The translations under genes were made by a program, and so were the position numbers. The notes beneath the pieces are model-generated. The model saw nothing but the letters and a program-made list of their open reading frames with translations. It made no database searches and was not told the DNA's origin. Below, in pieces: positions 16,796 through 25,530 of a DNA stretch of 64,000 nucleotides. How positions within the stretch are numbered: the stretch's first letter is position 1; the number at the start of each line of letters is the position of its first letter. The stretch comes from Flavobacteriia bacterium (GTDB lineage: Bacteria > Bacteroidota > Bacteroidia > Flavobacteriales > Flavobacteriaceae). Where the stretch lies: assembly GCA_004293165.1 (NCBI GenBank), contig RDYL01000007.1:85445-149444 (forward strand). Direction: 5' to 3'.

Positions 16796-17950
16796 TTAAA
16801 TAATTTTCAGACCATTGTTAAATTCTGTTAAATTATCAATAAAAAAATTGGCTGCTTCTCCCAAAACAGGATAATTCAATCCTTGCGAAGAAAATAAACC
16901 ATAAGCACAATCGTATTCTATATGTCCTTTAAAATTTTGCAAATCATCCAATTTATCAATTGTTGCAATATATTTTAACTGACCATCTTGCACCACTTCA
17001 TTATATTGAGCTACAAAGTTAATTATTTTTTCTTCACTATTGTCAATAATTTTGACATTTTTATAAATAAAATCATAAAAACATTTGTTATTTTGAGGAA
17101 TATTCAAATATTTAATCAATTCATTGTCAACTATAACGTTTTCGTTAATAGCATTGAACGAACTCAATAGCGCTATAAAAATATATTTCCGAACTTGATC
17201 TCTCGGGTAATCGTTTTGATAATGACCTGCTTCAAAAAGGATTGTTGGGGTCATCTGAGTAGTAAAATAATCCCCCGTACAATTTATATTATAGCTATCA
17301 TCAAAACGTCCAATTTGATTTGGAATATAGTTTTGCAAAACATTATTCATCTTATTTATTATAGTGATTGATTTCAATCTTACATCATTATATTCTCTGG
17401 CTGAATTGAAAGCTGGTGATAAAAAAGATACTGTTGCAGGTAAATTAAATTCTTCTGTACCAAATATTGTTCTTTGATCATGCAAATTATAGCAATAATC
17501 AGGATCAAATGATTTATTAATAGCATGTAAGACCTGCATTTCAGGTTGTGTTGCATTGAATGCATCACGATTTAAATCAACATTACTAGCATTTTCTCTA
17601 GTGTATAGATAAGCTCCATCAGGATTTAGCATTGGAATACACAACAAGGTATACTCCTTTTTTATTCGAGAAGCTTCTTTTTCATCGGATAATAAGAAAT
17701 TAAAAAAATCAAAAACACCTTTTGTAGTCGTTGATTCATTTCCATGCATTTGAGACCACATTAATATTTTGGTTTTACCTGTACCAATTTTAATTTGATA
17801 GATACTTCTATTTTGAACAGATTTACCAATTTCAGTAATTTCAAAATCTGATTTTAATCTGTCAATAACAGGAAGTATTGTATCTAAATGAATATACTTT
17901 CCTTTTAAATCTTCTACTAAATAGTGTGTTGCTAATTGTAAATAATCCAT
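16796..17950 (-). CDS. M14 family zinc carboxypeptidase
   Basis: The 384-residue protein has the metallocarboxypeptidase zinc motif HxxE in SQMHGNESTT, the third zinc ligand in YNLHDQRTIFG, and a downstream Glu in ILFEAGHYQND that fits the catalytic glutamate. A conserved NPDGAYLYTRENASNVDLNRD substrate segment (about residues 108-128) lies between. There is no signal peptide, so it appears cytosolic, unlike most digestive M14 enzymes. Its promoter coincides with a TTTACA-nn-TGTAAA operator shared with the divergent XRE regulator, so it is probably controlled by that regulator. Confidence 0.9.
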   Translation of the reverse strand: MDYLQLATHYLVEDLKGKYIHLDTILPVIDRLKSDFEITEIGKSVQNRSIYQIKIGTGKTKILMWSQMHGNESTTTKGVFDFFNFLLSDEKEASRIKKEYTLLCIPMLNPDGAYLYTRENASNVDLNRDAFNATQPEMQVLHAINKSFDPDYCYNLHDQRTIFGTEEFNLPATVSFLSPAFNSAREYNDVRLKSITIINKMNNVLQNYIPNQIGRFDDSYNINCTGDYFTTQMTPTILFEAGHYQNDYPRDQVRKYIFIALLSSFNAINENVIVDNELIKYLNIPQNNKCFYDFIYKNVKIIDNSEEKIINFVAQYNEVVQDGQLKYIATIDKLDDLQNFKGHIEYDCAYGLFSSQGLNYPVLGEAANFFIDNLTEFNNGLKII

Positions 17951-17967
17951 TGCTTAATTTTGATTTA

Positions 17968-17975
17968 CAAATGTA
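17968..17975 (-). promoter_or_regulatory. -7 element for the M14 gene, inside operator 1
   Basis: The minus strand reads TACATTTG (TAnnTTTG) within the palindrome at 17964-17977. The predicted start near 17961 gives about 11 bases of leader before the ATG at 17950. Confidence 0.55.
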
Positions 17976-18213
17976 AACAACTTTAATTTTACATTTGTAA
18001 ACAATCAAAATACTTGTAGATTTTACTTTTGTAAACAAACTAAATAGGTAAAGCTAGCTTAATAAAACATTAAAGTTTACAATATTAATCTATAATTATA
18101 TATTTTAATAAATATAATAAAATCAATTAGTTAAAGCATTTTTTTTAAACTAATAAATTAACTATATATCTCGAATTTACAACTGTAAACTTGTAGAATT
18201 AACTTAGTTTGTT

Positions 18214-18221
18214 TACATTTG
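18214..18221 (+). promoter_or_regulatory. Promoter of the XRE regulator gene, inside operator 5
   Basis: TACATTTG with TTG at 18191-18193, a 20-bp spacer, is a complete Bacteroidota promoter. Operators overlap the -7 box and flank the -33 element, which fits autorepression. Confidence 0.65.
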
Positions 18222-18250
18222 TAATTCTAAAGAATTAAAACCTATTTACA

Positions 18251-18712
18251 ATGGTAAACATCGATGATTTTATTAAACGTTTAGAAATCATACTCGATTA
18301 TTATAATTTATCAGCTTCTTCTTTTGCAGATAAAATCAATGTACAACGATCAAGTTTGTCTCACCTACTCTCTGGCAGAAACAAACCTAGTTTGGATTTT
18401 ATCATTAAAGTAATTGAGGTTTTTCCAGAAATTGATTTATACTGGATTTTAAATGGTAAAGGTGTTTTTCCTAAGTCAGAAAATAATTCAGTTTTATTAG
18501 AAGCATCAGAAAACAAGGAAACAACTAAATCTTTAAATGAATCGTCATTTGCAGAACCCGATTTATTTTCAACAGTTGAAAAAGTGAATCCTTCTACTCT
18601 TATGGAGCAGCATACTGTAGAATCTATTAAAACAGAAAATAATTCTTCTGAAGAAATTGAGCGAATTGTGGTGTTTTTTAAAAATGGAACTTTTAAAAAC
18701 TATAAGCCGTAA
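18251..18712 (+). CDS. XRE-type helix-turn-helix regulator
   Basis: This is a 153-residue protein. Residues about 6-72 form an XRE/Cro DNA-binding domain (SASSFADKINVQRSSLSHLL, then SGRNKPSLDFI). A Ser/Glu/Asn-rich linker follows (about 75-135) and a short C-terminal segment EEIERIVVFFKNGTFKNY. The linker suggests flexible dimerisation rather than a ligand-binding domain. Six palindromes lie in the preceding 290 bp, one over its own start codon, which strongly suggests autoregulation and control of the divergent M14 gene. The signal is unknown. Confidence 0.88.
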   Translation: MVNIDDFIKRLEIILDYYNLSASSFADKINVQRSSLSHLLSGRNKPSLDFIIKVIEVFPEIDLYWILNGKGVFPKSENNSVLLEASENKETTKSLNESSFAEPDLFSTVEKVNPSTLMEQHTVESIKTENNSSEEIERIVVFFKNGTFKNYKP

Positions 18713-18714
18713 AA

Positions 18715-18739
18715 AAAGTTCTAGAAAAACTAGAACTTT
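18715..18739 (-). terminator. Intrinsic terminator between convergent genes
   Basis: The stem AAAGTTCTAG / CTAGAACTTT has an AAAAA loop. The seven A residues at 18711-18717 become a T7 tract on the minus strand, so it mainly serves the acyltransferase gene but also follows the XRE gene. Confidence 0.8.
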
Positions 18740-18768
18740 ATAAGGTGTGATGAAATATTACTAATCAG

Positions 18769-19326
18769 TTATTTTTCAGGCACGTAACTTAAATGTGGTA
18801 CTTTTCCAATTACACCTACATAGTACGATTCTAGAATTTTAATATCTGCCTCTATATTTCCTGTAGGATAAAATGGTTCATGATAAACAACTTGCTTTCT
18901 TCCATAATCAAATGCTACGGGTACGATAGGTACATTCGCTTTTAATGCCATGTAATAAAATCCTGTTTTCCATTGAGTTACTTTTTTACGCGTTCCCTCG
19001 GGTGCAATTGCTAGTCTAAAAATATCATTTTCAGAAAAGATAGTTGCAATTGTATCTACTTTATTTTCGTTTTTTTGTCTATTTAAAGGCCTTCCTCCTG
19101 TCCATGTGAAAAAATAATTAAAAGGAAATACAAATAATTCTTTTTTTGCAACATAATTAATTTCGATATTCAGTATTCCTCTAGAAAATATTCCCAAAAA
19201 AAAATCATACCAACTAGTATGTGGAACAGCAATAATTATACATTTTTTTACTAAGGGAGTAATTGTTCCAACTACTTTCCAACCAAAAATTGTACAGAAA
19301 ATAAATTTGTATATAATTTGTTTCAT
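18769..19326 (-). CDS. 1-Acyl-glycerol-3-phosphate acyltransferase-like (PlsC family)
   Basis: The 185-residue protein has the catalytic HX4D motif HTSWYD (His36-Asp41) and the substrate motif APEGTRKK, which define the PlsC/LPLAT family. It is shorter than standard PlsC (about 240 residues) and lacks a strong N-terminal anchor beyond a moderately hydrophobic start. It is probably a membrane-associated acyltransferase of phospholipid or ornithine/glycine lipid synthesis. The acceptor is not determined. It is divergent from the spermidine-synthase-like gene. Confidence 0.85.
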   Translation of the reverse strand: MKQIIYKFIFCTIFGWKVVGTITPLVKKCIIIAVPHTSWYDFFLGIFSRGILNIEINYVAKKELFVFPFNYFFTWTGGRPLNRQKNENKVDTIATIFSENDIFRLAIAPEGTRKKVTQWKTGFYYMALKANVPIVPVAFDYGRKQVVYHEPFYPTGNIEADIKILESYYVGVIGKVPHLSYVPEK

Positions 19327-19342
19327 GAGATTGTATTTGATG

Positions 19343-19350
19343 CAAAAATA
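19343..19350 (-). promoter_or_regulatory. Promoter of the PlsC-like gene
   Basis: The minus strand has TATTTTTG (TAnnTTTG) with TTTG at 19369-19372, an 18-bp spacer. Confidence 0.5.
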
Positions 19351-19381
19351 AAATTATATTTACGATTACAAACAAAGTTTC

Positions 19382-20044
19382 ATGATTAAGCGCTTACTAA
19401 GTTTTTTACTTCCTGTAAAAATTCATCAAAAAAAATCGGTTTATAGTAAAAATCTTGAGGTGACTTGGAATAATGGTTATTTGGTTTTAGATTCTGAAAA
19501 CACTAATTATTCGTATGGAAGTTTACAACGGGTTTTAAAAAAAGGATTGAAATATATTGGTTATGATAGGATTAGGAATTTTCAATCTATTTTAGTGCTT
19601 GGTGTTGCTGGTGGTAGTGTAATTGAAACTTTAAAAAAAGAAATTAAATTTGAGGGACAAATAACTGGTGTAGAAATTGATCCTGTTGTTGTAGAATTAG
19701 CCACAAAATATTTTGGATTGGGAAAATATAATAATGTTTCAATTGTTATTGATGATGCCTTTGAATTTGTTTTGAAAAGCAACGAAAAACATGATTTAAT
19801 TATCATTGATATCTTTCAAGATACGACCATGCCAAATTTTTTATTTGAAGATTTTTTTATCAATAGAATTAATTTTTTACTTAAAGTAAATGGATTTATA
19901 TTGTTCAATACCATGATTTTAAATAATAATGACAGTGAAAGAAATTTTGATTACAGAAATAAATTTGACAGTAATTATTCTGTACGTTTATATCCAAAAA
20001 TTGAAGAGCACAACGAATTATTTACAATAAAAAAATTAGCCTGA
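19382..20044 (+). CDS. Spermidine synthase-like methyltransferase-fold protein
   Basis: The 220-residue protein has the Rossmann core of the spermidine synthase family: ILVLGVAGGSVIETL (about residues 69-83), GVEIDPVVVELA (about 97-108), the DDAFEFV segment and DLIIIDIFQDTTMP (about 138-151). It is shorter than true SpeE because the N-terminal beta domain is reduced. It may transfer aminopropyl or methyl groups. The stop codon overlaps the start of a K+ channel gene by one base (TGATG), so the two are coupled. Confidence 0.8.
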   Translation: MIKRLLSFLLPVKIHQKKSVYSKNLEVTWNNGYLVLDSENTNYSYGSLQRVLKKGLKYIGYDRIRNFQSILVLGVAGGSVIETLKKEIKFEGQITGVEIDPVVVELATKYFGLGKYNNVSIVIDDAFEFVLKSNEKHDLIIIDIFQDTTMPNFLFEDFFINRINFLLKVNGFILFNTMILNNNDSERNFDYRNKFDSNYSVRLYPKIEEHNELFTIKKLA

Positions 20045-20745
20045 TGAACTTTTTTGAAAAATTATTAGTGGGTAATGTTGGACATAATTATATTCCAAAA
20101 TACAATCCAATTCAAAAACGAATTCTAAATATTAAATCTATTTGGAATAATGATCATCAAGATGATAACGGAATTGAAAAATTAGTTCGTTTGTTTTTAT
20201 CTTCCTCTCAGCTATTGTTTCCTGGTATTTACATAAAATATTTTGTAGGGAAAATTGGTTATGAATATCAGGATTTAGGAATAGATTTATATGTTTTAGC
20301 TAAAGTTATATTCCCTTTTTTAATACTAATAAACGGTTGGCAAAGTAATGATTACATCATTTGGATATTGGTTTTTGTCTTATTAGAAACTGTATTGTAT
20401 ATCCCTACTTTGATTTTTGCTTCGGATTTATTTTCGAGACCTCGTTCCTACAAACGTTCAATGCTACTTCTTTTCTTTAATTACATTGAAATAGTGGTTT
20501 CTTTCGCTGTGTTATATACGCTTGGTGAAAATATGAACAAACCTTTTGAACATTGGTTTGATTCAGTTTATTTTAGTGTAATTAGTTCTAATTCAATTGG
20601 CTATGGTGATTATTATCCTGTAACTACTTTTGGTAAAATTTTAGTTAGTTTACAAGCAATGTTCTTTTTATCATTTGTGATTTTATTCTTGAATTTCTTT
20701 TCAACAAAAATAAAAAGCAAAGGATATTTTGATGATGATGTCTAA
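20044..20745 (+). CDS. Potassium channel family protein
   Basis: The 233-residue protein has four predicted membrane segments (about residues 82-98, 104-126, 140-162 and 200-220). Before the last comes a pore loop with the selectivity filter SIGYGD (184-189), the TxGYGD signature with Ser for Thr. It should be an inner-membrane K+-selective channel subunit of the two-pore-helix (Ion_trans_2) type, without an RCK domain. It is translationally coupled to the spermidine-synthase-like gene. Its stop overlaps that of convergent kdsB (20742-20745). Confidence 0.87.
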   Translation: MNFFEKLLVGNVGHNYIPKYNPIQKRILNIKSIWNNDHQDDNGIEKLVRLFLSSSQLLFPGIYIKYFVGKIGYEYQDLGIDLYVLAKVIFPFLILINGWQSNDYIIWILVFVLLETVLYIPTLIFASDLFSRPRSYKRSMLLLFFNYIEIVVSFAVLYTLGENMNKPFEHWFDSVYFSVISSNSIGYGDYYPVTTFGKILVSLQAMFFLSFVILFLNFFSTKIKSKGYFDDDV

Positions 20746-21473
20746 TTGTTTAATAAAATTCTAGCTTTCTCTAAATCTTCTGGTGTGTCAATTCCTATGC
20801 TAACGTGAGTTGTTTCTACCATTTTGATACGTTTTCCATACTCCAAGTAACGAAGTTGTTCTAATTTTTCAGATGCTTCTAAAGATAACATTGGTAAACG
20901 GTAAAAATCCATTAATGCTTCTTTTTTAAAAGCGTAAATTCCGATGTGTTTCATGTAACGGACACCTACATTCTCTTCCCTTGGAAATGGAATTACCGAA
21001 CGTGAGAAATATAATGCAAAGCCTTGTTGGTCAGTAATTACTTTGACATTATTCGGATTATTAATTTCTTCTTTATCAATAATTTGAAACATTAACGAAC
21101 CTAAATCAACTTTCTTTTCGGTATCTTTTTTAAAGACTTCAATTAACTCTTCTAAAGGTTTTTTGTTGATGAAAGGTTCATCACCTTGCACGTTAATTAC
21201 GACATCAACATCCATATTTTCAACAGCTTCTGCAATTCGGTCGCTTCCGCTTTCGTGTTCTTTAATAGACATAATAGCCTTACCTCCATTCGAGATAATT
21301 TCGTTGTAAATTAAATCGGAATCCGTAACCACGAAAACATCATCAAACAAATTAGTTGAAATAGCTGCTTCATACGTTCTAAGAATTACCGTTTTACCTC
21401 CTAAATCTTGCATTAACTTAGCAGGGAAACGAGTGGAAGCATATCGAGCAGGAATTACAGCTATTATTTTCAT
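20742..21473 (-). CDS. kdsB: 3-Deoxy-manno-octulosonate cytidylyltransferase
   Basis: KdsB activates Kdo to CMP-Kdo for lipopolysaccharide inner core assembly. The 243 residues begin [20 protein letters not shown], the nucleotide-binding signature, and contain the [20 protein letters not shown] (metal-binding Asp) and [12 protein letters not shown] motifs. All are intact. A TAnnTTTG element overlaps the end of the upstream helicase gene, so kdsB probably has its own promoter. Confidence 0.97.
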   Translation of the reverse strand: MKIIAVIPARYASTRFPAKLMQDLGGKTVILRTYEAAISTNLFDDVFVVTDSDLIYNEIISNGGKAIMSIKEHESGSDRIAEAVENMDVDVVINVQGDEPFINKKPLEELIEVFKKDTEKKVDLGSLMFQIIDKEEINNPNNVKVITDQQGFALYFSRSVIPFPREENVGVRYMKHIGIYAFKKEALMDFYRLPMLSLEASEKLEQLRYLEYGKRIKMVETTHVSIGIDTPEDLEKARILLNN

Positions 21474-21492
21474 GTTTTATTTATTTTGATTA

Positions 21493-21500
21493 CAAAAGTA
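21493..21500 (-). promoter_or_regulatory. -7 element for kdsB
   Basis: The minus strand reads TACTTTTG (TAnnTTTG), 20 bp before the kdsB ATG and abutting the helicase stop codon. Confidence 0.45.
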
Positions 21501-22925
21501 TTAATTTTCAAAAAACTCATCTTTAAAACCGATTAAATATAATTTTTCTTCCGCTCGTGTGATGGCTGTGTAAAGCCAACGAACATAATCAACATCAATT
21601 CCATCAGGTAAATAAGGTTGTTCTATAAAAACGGTTTTCCATTGTCCACCTTGCGATTTGTGACATGTTATGGCGTAGGAAAACTTTACTTGAAGTGCAT
21701 TGAAATAAGGATTTTCTTTTACTTTTTGCATTTTTTTATATTGTTGGCGTTCTTCTTCATAATCCAACAACACTTCTTGATACAATTTATTAGATTCTTC
21801 ATACGTCAACGAAGGCGATTCGCTCATAATCGTATCCAACATAATTACAGTATCAAACGGAATTTGATTAGGATAATCGACCATTCTGATTTTCACCGTA
21901 GCAAATTTGAATCCGTATAATTCTTGAATTTTTCTGATTTCTAAAATTTCGATGATATCACCATTCGCAATAAATCCAGCTTCTGATTCTTCTTTTAACC
22001 AAAAATAGTTGTTTTTCACAACCATCATATAATCTCCGGTTGAAATTTCACTTTCTTTGGATAAAATAGAAGCTCTTATTTGTTGGTTGTATTGATTGGC
22101 TCTTTTATTAGAACGCAAAATAAACACAGTATCTTCAATACTATAATTGTCATATGCTTGGTGAATAGCATCTTGAATGTCATAACCATCTTCTAAACGA
22201 ACCACATCCTTAAATCCTTTTAATTTAAATTGGAACGTATCAATAAAATGGGAATGTAATAATTCTCGCAATTCAGTGGCATTATACAAAATCCCAGAAT
22301 GTTCAGCCTGACGCATTACTTCGTCTAATTCAATATGATGCACATTTTTTTGGTAGTGAAGGGAAAGTGAATCAATATCCAAAGCAGGACTTATACTCAT
22401 ATTTACAGGTGGAAGTTGCGCGGTATCTCCTATTAGTAATAGCTTGCAATTTTTTCCAGCATCTACATAAAAAAACAAATCGTCCAATAAGGAACCGTTT
22501 TCATACAATTTAGAATCTTGATTGGAATCTGAAATCATTGAAGACTCATCTACAATAAAAAGAGTGTTTTTAAATTTATTTTGTTGCAAGGTAAAACTAA
22601 CACCACCTGTTTTATTCTTTTTAGGAAAATAAATCCGCTTATGAATGGTATGCGCTGGTTTTCCCGAATAATTACTAATTACTTTTGCTGCTCTTCCTGT
22701 TGGAGCTAATAAAACAGCTCTCATATTTACATCGGCTAAATTATTAATCACCGTCGAAATTATGGTTGTTTTACCTGTTCCGGCATAACCTTTGAGTACA
22801 AAAATATCATCAGAAGTCGAATTTAAAATAAAATCGGCTATTTTCTGAAAAAAAATTGCTTGTTTTTCAGTAGGTTGATGAGGAAAATTATTTTGTAATA
22901 AATTGTAAAACAGCTTATAAGTCAT
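21501..22925 (-). CDS. RecD-like superfamily 1 DNA helicase
   Basis: A 474-residue SF1B helicase. Walker A is GYAGTGKTT, followed by LLAPTGRAAKV (motif Ia), FIVDESSMI (DExx box, motif II), LLIGDTAQLPPV (motif III), and C-terminal FSYAITCHKSQGGQW and RWLYTAITRAEEKL (motifs V and VI, UvrD_C_2). It is a stand-alone RecD/Pif1-like ATPase without RecBC neighbours, probably acting in replication or repair. I prefer the ATG at 22925 (MTYKLFY) over 22943 because the promoter element at 22955-22962 would leave the longer start almost without leader. Confidence 0.88.
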   Translation of the reverse strand: MTYKLFYNLLQNNFPHQPTEKQAIFFQKIADFILNSTSDDIFVLKGYAGTGKTTIISTVINNLADVNMRAVLLAPTGRAAKVISNYSGKPAHTIHKRIYFPKKNKTGGVSFTLQQNKFKNTLFIVDESSMISDSNQDSKLYENGSLLDDLFFYVDAGKNCKLLLIGDTAQLPPVNMSISPALDIDSLSLHYQKNVHHIELDEVMRQAEHSGILYNATELRELLHSHFIDTFQFKLKGFKDVVRLEDGYDIQDAIHQAYDNYSIEDTVFILRSNKRANQYNQQIRASILSKESEISTGDYMMVVKNNYFWLKEESEAGFIANGDIIEILEIRKIQELYGFKFATVKIRMVDYPNQIPFDTVIMLDTIMSESPSLTYEESNKLYQEVLLDYEEERQQYKKMQKVKENPYFNALQVKFSYAITCHKSQGGQWKTVFIEQPYLPDGIDVDYVRWLYTAITRAEEKLYLIGFKDEFFEN

Positions 22926-22954
22926 GAAAATGGATTTATCCAATATTAATTTTT

Positions 22955-22962
22955 CAAATATA
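22955..22962 (-). promoter_or_regulatory. -7 element for the RecD-like helicase
   Basis: The minus strand reads TATATTTG (TAnnTTTG). The predicted start is near 22948. Confidence 0.45.
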
Positions 22963-23007
22963 CTGATGATTTTTTCAAGAAATTCTTTTGTGTAGAAAAA
23001 AAAATTG

Positions 23008-23015
23008 TAGATTTG
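23008..23015 (+). promoter_or_regulatory. Promoter of the DUF3822-rsmD operon
   Basis: TAGATTTG (TAnnTTTG) with TTTG at 22987-22990, a 17-bp spacer, lies 33 bp before the ATG at 23048. Confidence 0.55.
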
Positions 23016-23047
23016 CGTACCTATTTAACTAAAAATAAATTAATCGA

Positions 23048-23809
23048 ATGTTAGAAATTGCTATTTATTTAGTCGTATTGATTGTTTTAATCTTTGCATT
23101 GGTTAAACTAATTGATAAATTTGTTACACCTGGAAATAAGAAAGTATTTACTGCTGTATTGTGGGGTATTTCAATTTTTCTTGTATATTTAATATACTCA
23201 TCTATCATGAAGCCAATTGCGTTTCAAAACGAAAAAGAAGCTCGTTATGAAATTGCTGTTAAAACAATGTTAGATATTAAAAAACTTCAAACAGGATACA
23301 AATCTGTTAATGGAAAATTTGCTGATACGTTTGAAGAATTAATTAAATTTGTAGAAAACGGTCAGTTTGAAATTATTTCAAGAAGAGATACTGCTGTAAT
23401 TGATGCTGCAAAAAATGCTGCTTTTGGTATTAAAGTTGGAGCTGACGGTGTTGGAGGTTTCTTTAAAGATGAAGTTGTAATTACTAAATTAGGTTCAGTA
23501 TCTGTAAAAGATTCTTTATTTAAAAATTCTGACCGTTACAAAAGGTTAAATATAGTCAAAGTTGGCCAAGTAGAAGTGCCTGTTGTTATGAAAACTGGAG
23601 TTGTTTCTAGAAGCGAAATGAATATATCAGTATTTCAAGCGATTATTGACAAAAATGCTTTATTGAAAGATTTAGATCAAGAATTGGTTAAACAAGAAAA
23701 CAAAGTTGAGTCTATTGACGAAATCAATGGTCCACAAATTATTTTAGGTTCACTAGAAGAAGTAACTCTTACTGGAAACTGGCCGAAAAAATATGGTAAT
23801 AACGAATAA
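23048..23809 (+). CDS. Conserved membrane-anchored protein, unknown function
   Basis: The 253-residue product has two N-terminal hydrophobic segments (about 4-22 and 35-53) and a large soluble domain (about 60-253) with alternating helix and strand. The soluble domain begins EKEARYEIAVKTMLDIKKLQ and YKSVNGKFADTFEEL, a pattern reminiscent of pilin-like or type II secretion-like subunits, but this resemblance is weak. It leads an operon with a DUF3822 protein (17-bp overlap) and rsmD. The function is unknown. Confidence 0.75.
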   Translation: MLEIAIYLVVLIVLIFALVKLIDKFVTPGNKKVFTAVLWGISIFLVYLIYSSIMKPIAFQNEKEARYEIAVKTMLDIKKLQTGYKSVNGKFADTFEELIKFVENGQFEIISRRDTAVIDAAKNAAFGIKVGADGVGGFFKDEVVITKLGSVSVKDSLFKNSDRYKRLNIVKVGQVEVPVVMKTGVVSRSEMNISVFQAIIDKNALLKDLDQELVKQENKVESIDEINGPQIILGSLEEVTLTGNWPKKYGNNE

Positions 23810-24605
23810 CGACATTACTCAAAAAACATACAAAAAGTTGTCCATTCAGGTTTCCTTGAGTGGACTTTCTTTTTGTGTCTTTGATTTAATTTCAAATAAA
23901 ATAATTAGTACAGCATCAATTAATTTTGAAAAAAACAAAGTAGTTGAGGAGCAATTGTGGCGAGCTTTTATAGATTACCCTATTCTTACTAAATCGTATG
24001 ATGATGTATCTATTATTCACGATAATAACCTAAATACTTTTGTTCCAACCTCAATTTTTGATAGTAACTTTTTAGCAAGCTACTTGCAATACAATACTAA
24101 AGTTTTTGAAACAGATTATTTTACCTATGATGTTATTTTTCCATACGAAATGAATAACATTTACGTGCCTTTTATTAATATTAACAATTTCCTATTAGAC
24201 CAATTTGAAAGTTTTGAATACCAAAATTCCAATTCTATTTTAGTTAAACAATTACTTGATTTTTCTAAAAATAATGAAGAAAAACAAGTTTTCATTCATC
24301 TTCAAAAGGAACATTTTGAAATAGTTGTGGTTAAAAACCAACAATTACTTCTATTTAATTCTTTTCAATACAATACTCCAGAAGATTTTATTTACTACAT
24401 ACTTTTTACGTGTGAACAATTACAATTAAATCCTGAAACCATTTCGGTTCAAATTTTAGGAGATTGTTCGGATGAAGATGCTTATTTTAAAATTGCCTTT
24501 AAATACATTCGAAATTGTGCATTATTAGATATTACATCTAAATCATCTAGTTTAGAAATTACTCCCAAAGATTTACGAAATCACTTTATATTATATCATT
24601 CATGA
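23793..24605 (+). CDS. DUF3822 family protein
   Basis: This 270-residue soluble protein starts inside the end of the previous gene and overlaps rsmD by 4 bp. The DUF3822 family is typical of Bacteroidota and usually sits directly before rsmD, as here. The sequence has an actin-like ATPase feel (LSIQVSLSGLSFCVFD at the start and VFIHLQKEHFEIVVVKNQQL in the middle), suggesting an ASKHA-type fold, but no phosphate-binding glycines are clear. The function is unknown. Coupling to rsmD hints at ribosome maturation. Confidence 0.8.
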   Translation: MVITNNDITQKTYKKLSIQVSLSGLSFCVFDLISNKIISTASINFEKNKVVEEQLWRAFIDYPILTKSYDDVSIIHDNNLNTFVPTSIFDSNFLASYLQYNTKVFETDYFTYDVIFPYEMNNIYVPFININNFLLDQFESFEYQNSNSILVKQLLDFSKNNEEKQVFIHLQKEHFEIVVVKNQQLLLFNSFQYNTPEDFIYYILFTCEQLQLNPETISVQILGDCSDEDAYFKIAFKYIRNCALLDITSKSSSLEITPKDLRNHFILYHS

Positions 24606-25180
24606 GAATTATCTCCGGAAAACACAAAGGACGTAGACTAGTCGCTCCTAAAAATTTACCTGTCCGCCCTACTACCGATATGTGTAAAGAATCGCTGTTC
24701 AATATTCTGAATAACTATTTTAATTTACATGAATTAAAAGTACTAGACTTATTTGCTGGAACGGGAAATATTAGTTACGAATTTGCTTCTCGTGGTGCGG
24801 GTCCCATTACAAGTGTTGATGGCGACATGGGATGTGTAAATTTCATCAAAAAAACGGCAACAGAATTAGATTTAGATATCAGTGTCATTAAAAGTGATGT
24901 ATTTAAATATTTAGAAAAGAGCAAATCAAGTTATGATATTATTTTTGCTGACCCTCCGTATGATCTAGGTCAGGAAAATTTTGAAAAAATAATTCAACTT
25001 ATTTTTGAAAACGAAATCTTAGACGAAGAAGGTATGTTGATTGTTGAACATTCAAAACATACTAAATTAGATCACATGACTAATTTCTCTTTTTCGAAGA
25101 GTTATGGAGGTTCTGTATTTTCTTTCTACGAAATTGAAAGCTACGAAGAAGAAGATATTGAAGAGGAAGACGAAGGGTAA
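24602..25180 (+). CDS. rsmD: 16S rRNA (guanine966-N2)-methyltransferase RsmD
   Basis: The 192-residue protein opens with MRIISGKHKGRRL and RPTTDMCKESLFNIL, typical of RsmD. It has the SAM-binding LDLFAGTGNISYE motif (about residues 49-61) and the N-methyltransferase catalytic motif FADPPYD (about 115-121). It methylates G966-equivalent in 16S rRNA of the small subunit. A short acidic tail (EEEDIEEEDEG) extends beyond the usual fold. It is the last gene of a three-gene operon and convergent with rnpB. Confidence 0.95.
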   Translation: MRIISGKHKGRRLVAPKNLPVRPTTDMCKESLFNILNNYFNLHELKVLDLFAGTGNISYEFASRGAGPITSVDGDMGCVNFIKKTATELDLDISVIKSDVFKYLEKSKSSYDIIFADPPYDLGQENFEKIIQLIFENEILDEEGMLIVEHSKHTKLDHMTNFSFSKSYGGSVFSFYEIESYEEEDIEEEDEG

Positions 25181-25196
25181 AATCTTCAAAAATAAA

Positions 25197-25518
25197 AAAG
25201 CAGACCTATAAGCCGGATTCTGTCTCCGATAAACGGAGCCTTATCATTTATCTAGACTATACATTACTATATAGCTCAAGCTGCCTACCCTTCAACATCG
25301 GACGAGTCGCCCTTATTCTAATTACTTAGAAACTGTTGATATACTTGACATTTCACCGCATAGAGTTTACCTGGTTTCACTACAGCATTATCTGTACATA
25401 CTTTCTGTTGCACTTGTCCTCATTCGTCGAAACGAAAGGATGGGCGTTACCCACTATGCTACTCTTTGGTGTCCGGACTTTCCTCCCATGCATTCACACG
25501 GACGATAAGGCGGTCTGC
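25197..25518 (-). ncRNA. rnpB: RNase P RNA, bacterial type A
   Basis: On the minus strand the RNA contains the universally conserved GAGGAAAGTCCGGAC block (25471-25485), and near its 3' end ACAGAATCCGGCTTATAGG (25205-25223). The two pair as the P4/J regions of the catalytic core. It matures the 5' ends of tRNAs. A TAnnTTTG box at 25523-25530 sets the start near 25517, and a T-rich stretch after about 25200 marks the 3' end. Ends are approximate to a few bases. Confidence 0.95.
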
Positions 25519-25522
25519 GGTG

Positions 25523-25530
25523 CAAATTTA
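25523..25530 (-). promoter_or_regulatory. -7 element of rnpB
   Basis: The minus strand reads TAAATTTG (TAnnTTTG) immediately before the RNase P RNA. No TTTG -33 element is present; a heptad repeat occupies that position. Confidence 0.55.

Larger units (their letters stand above)
17951..18250. promoter_or_regulatory. Divergent control region with six palindromic operators
   Basis: The palindrome TTTACA-nn-TGTAAA occurs at 17964-17977, 17988-18001 and 18176-18189 (perfect arms) and at 18022-18035, 18212-18225 and 18245-18258 (one arm mismatch each). The last overlaps the ATG of the XRE gene. The sites form two clusters, one by each divergent gene. About 140 bp of very AT-rich DNA without other evident signals lies between them. 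Confidence 0.85.

Noticed and set aside
17951..18250. CRISPR-like array
   Set aside because: The repeats are only 14-bp palindromes with unequal spacing, and no cas gene is present, so operators are the better explanation.
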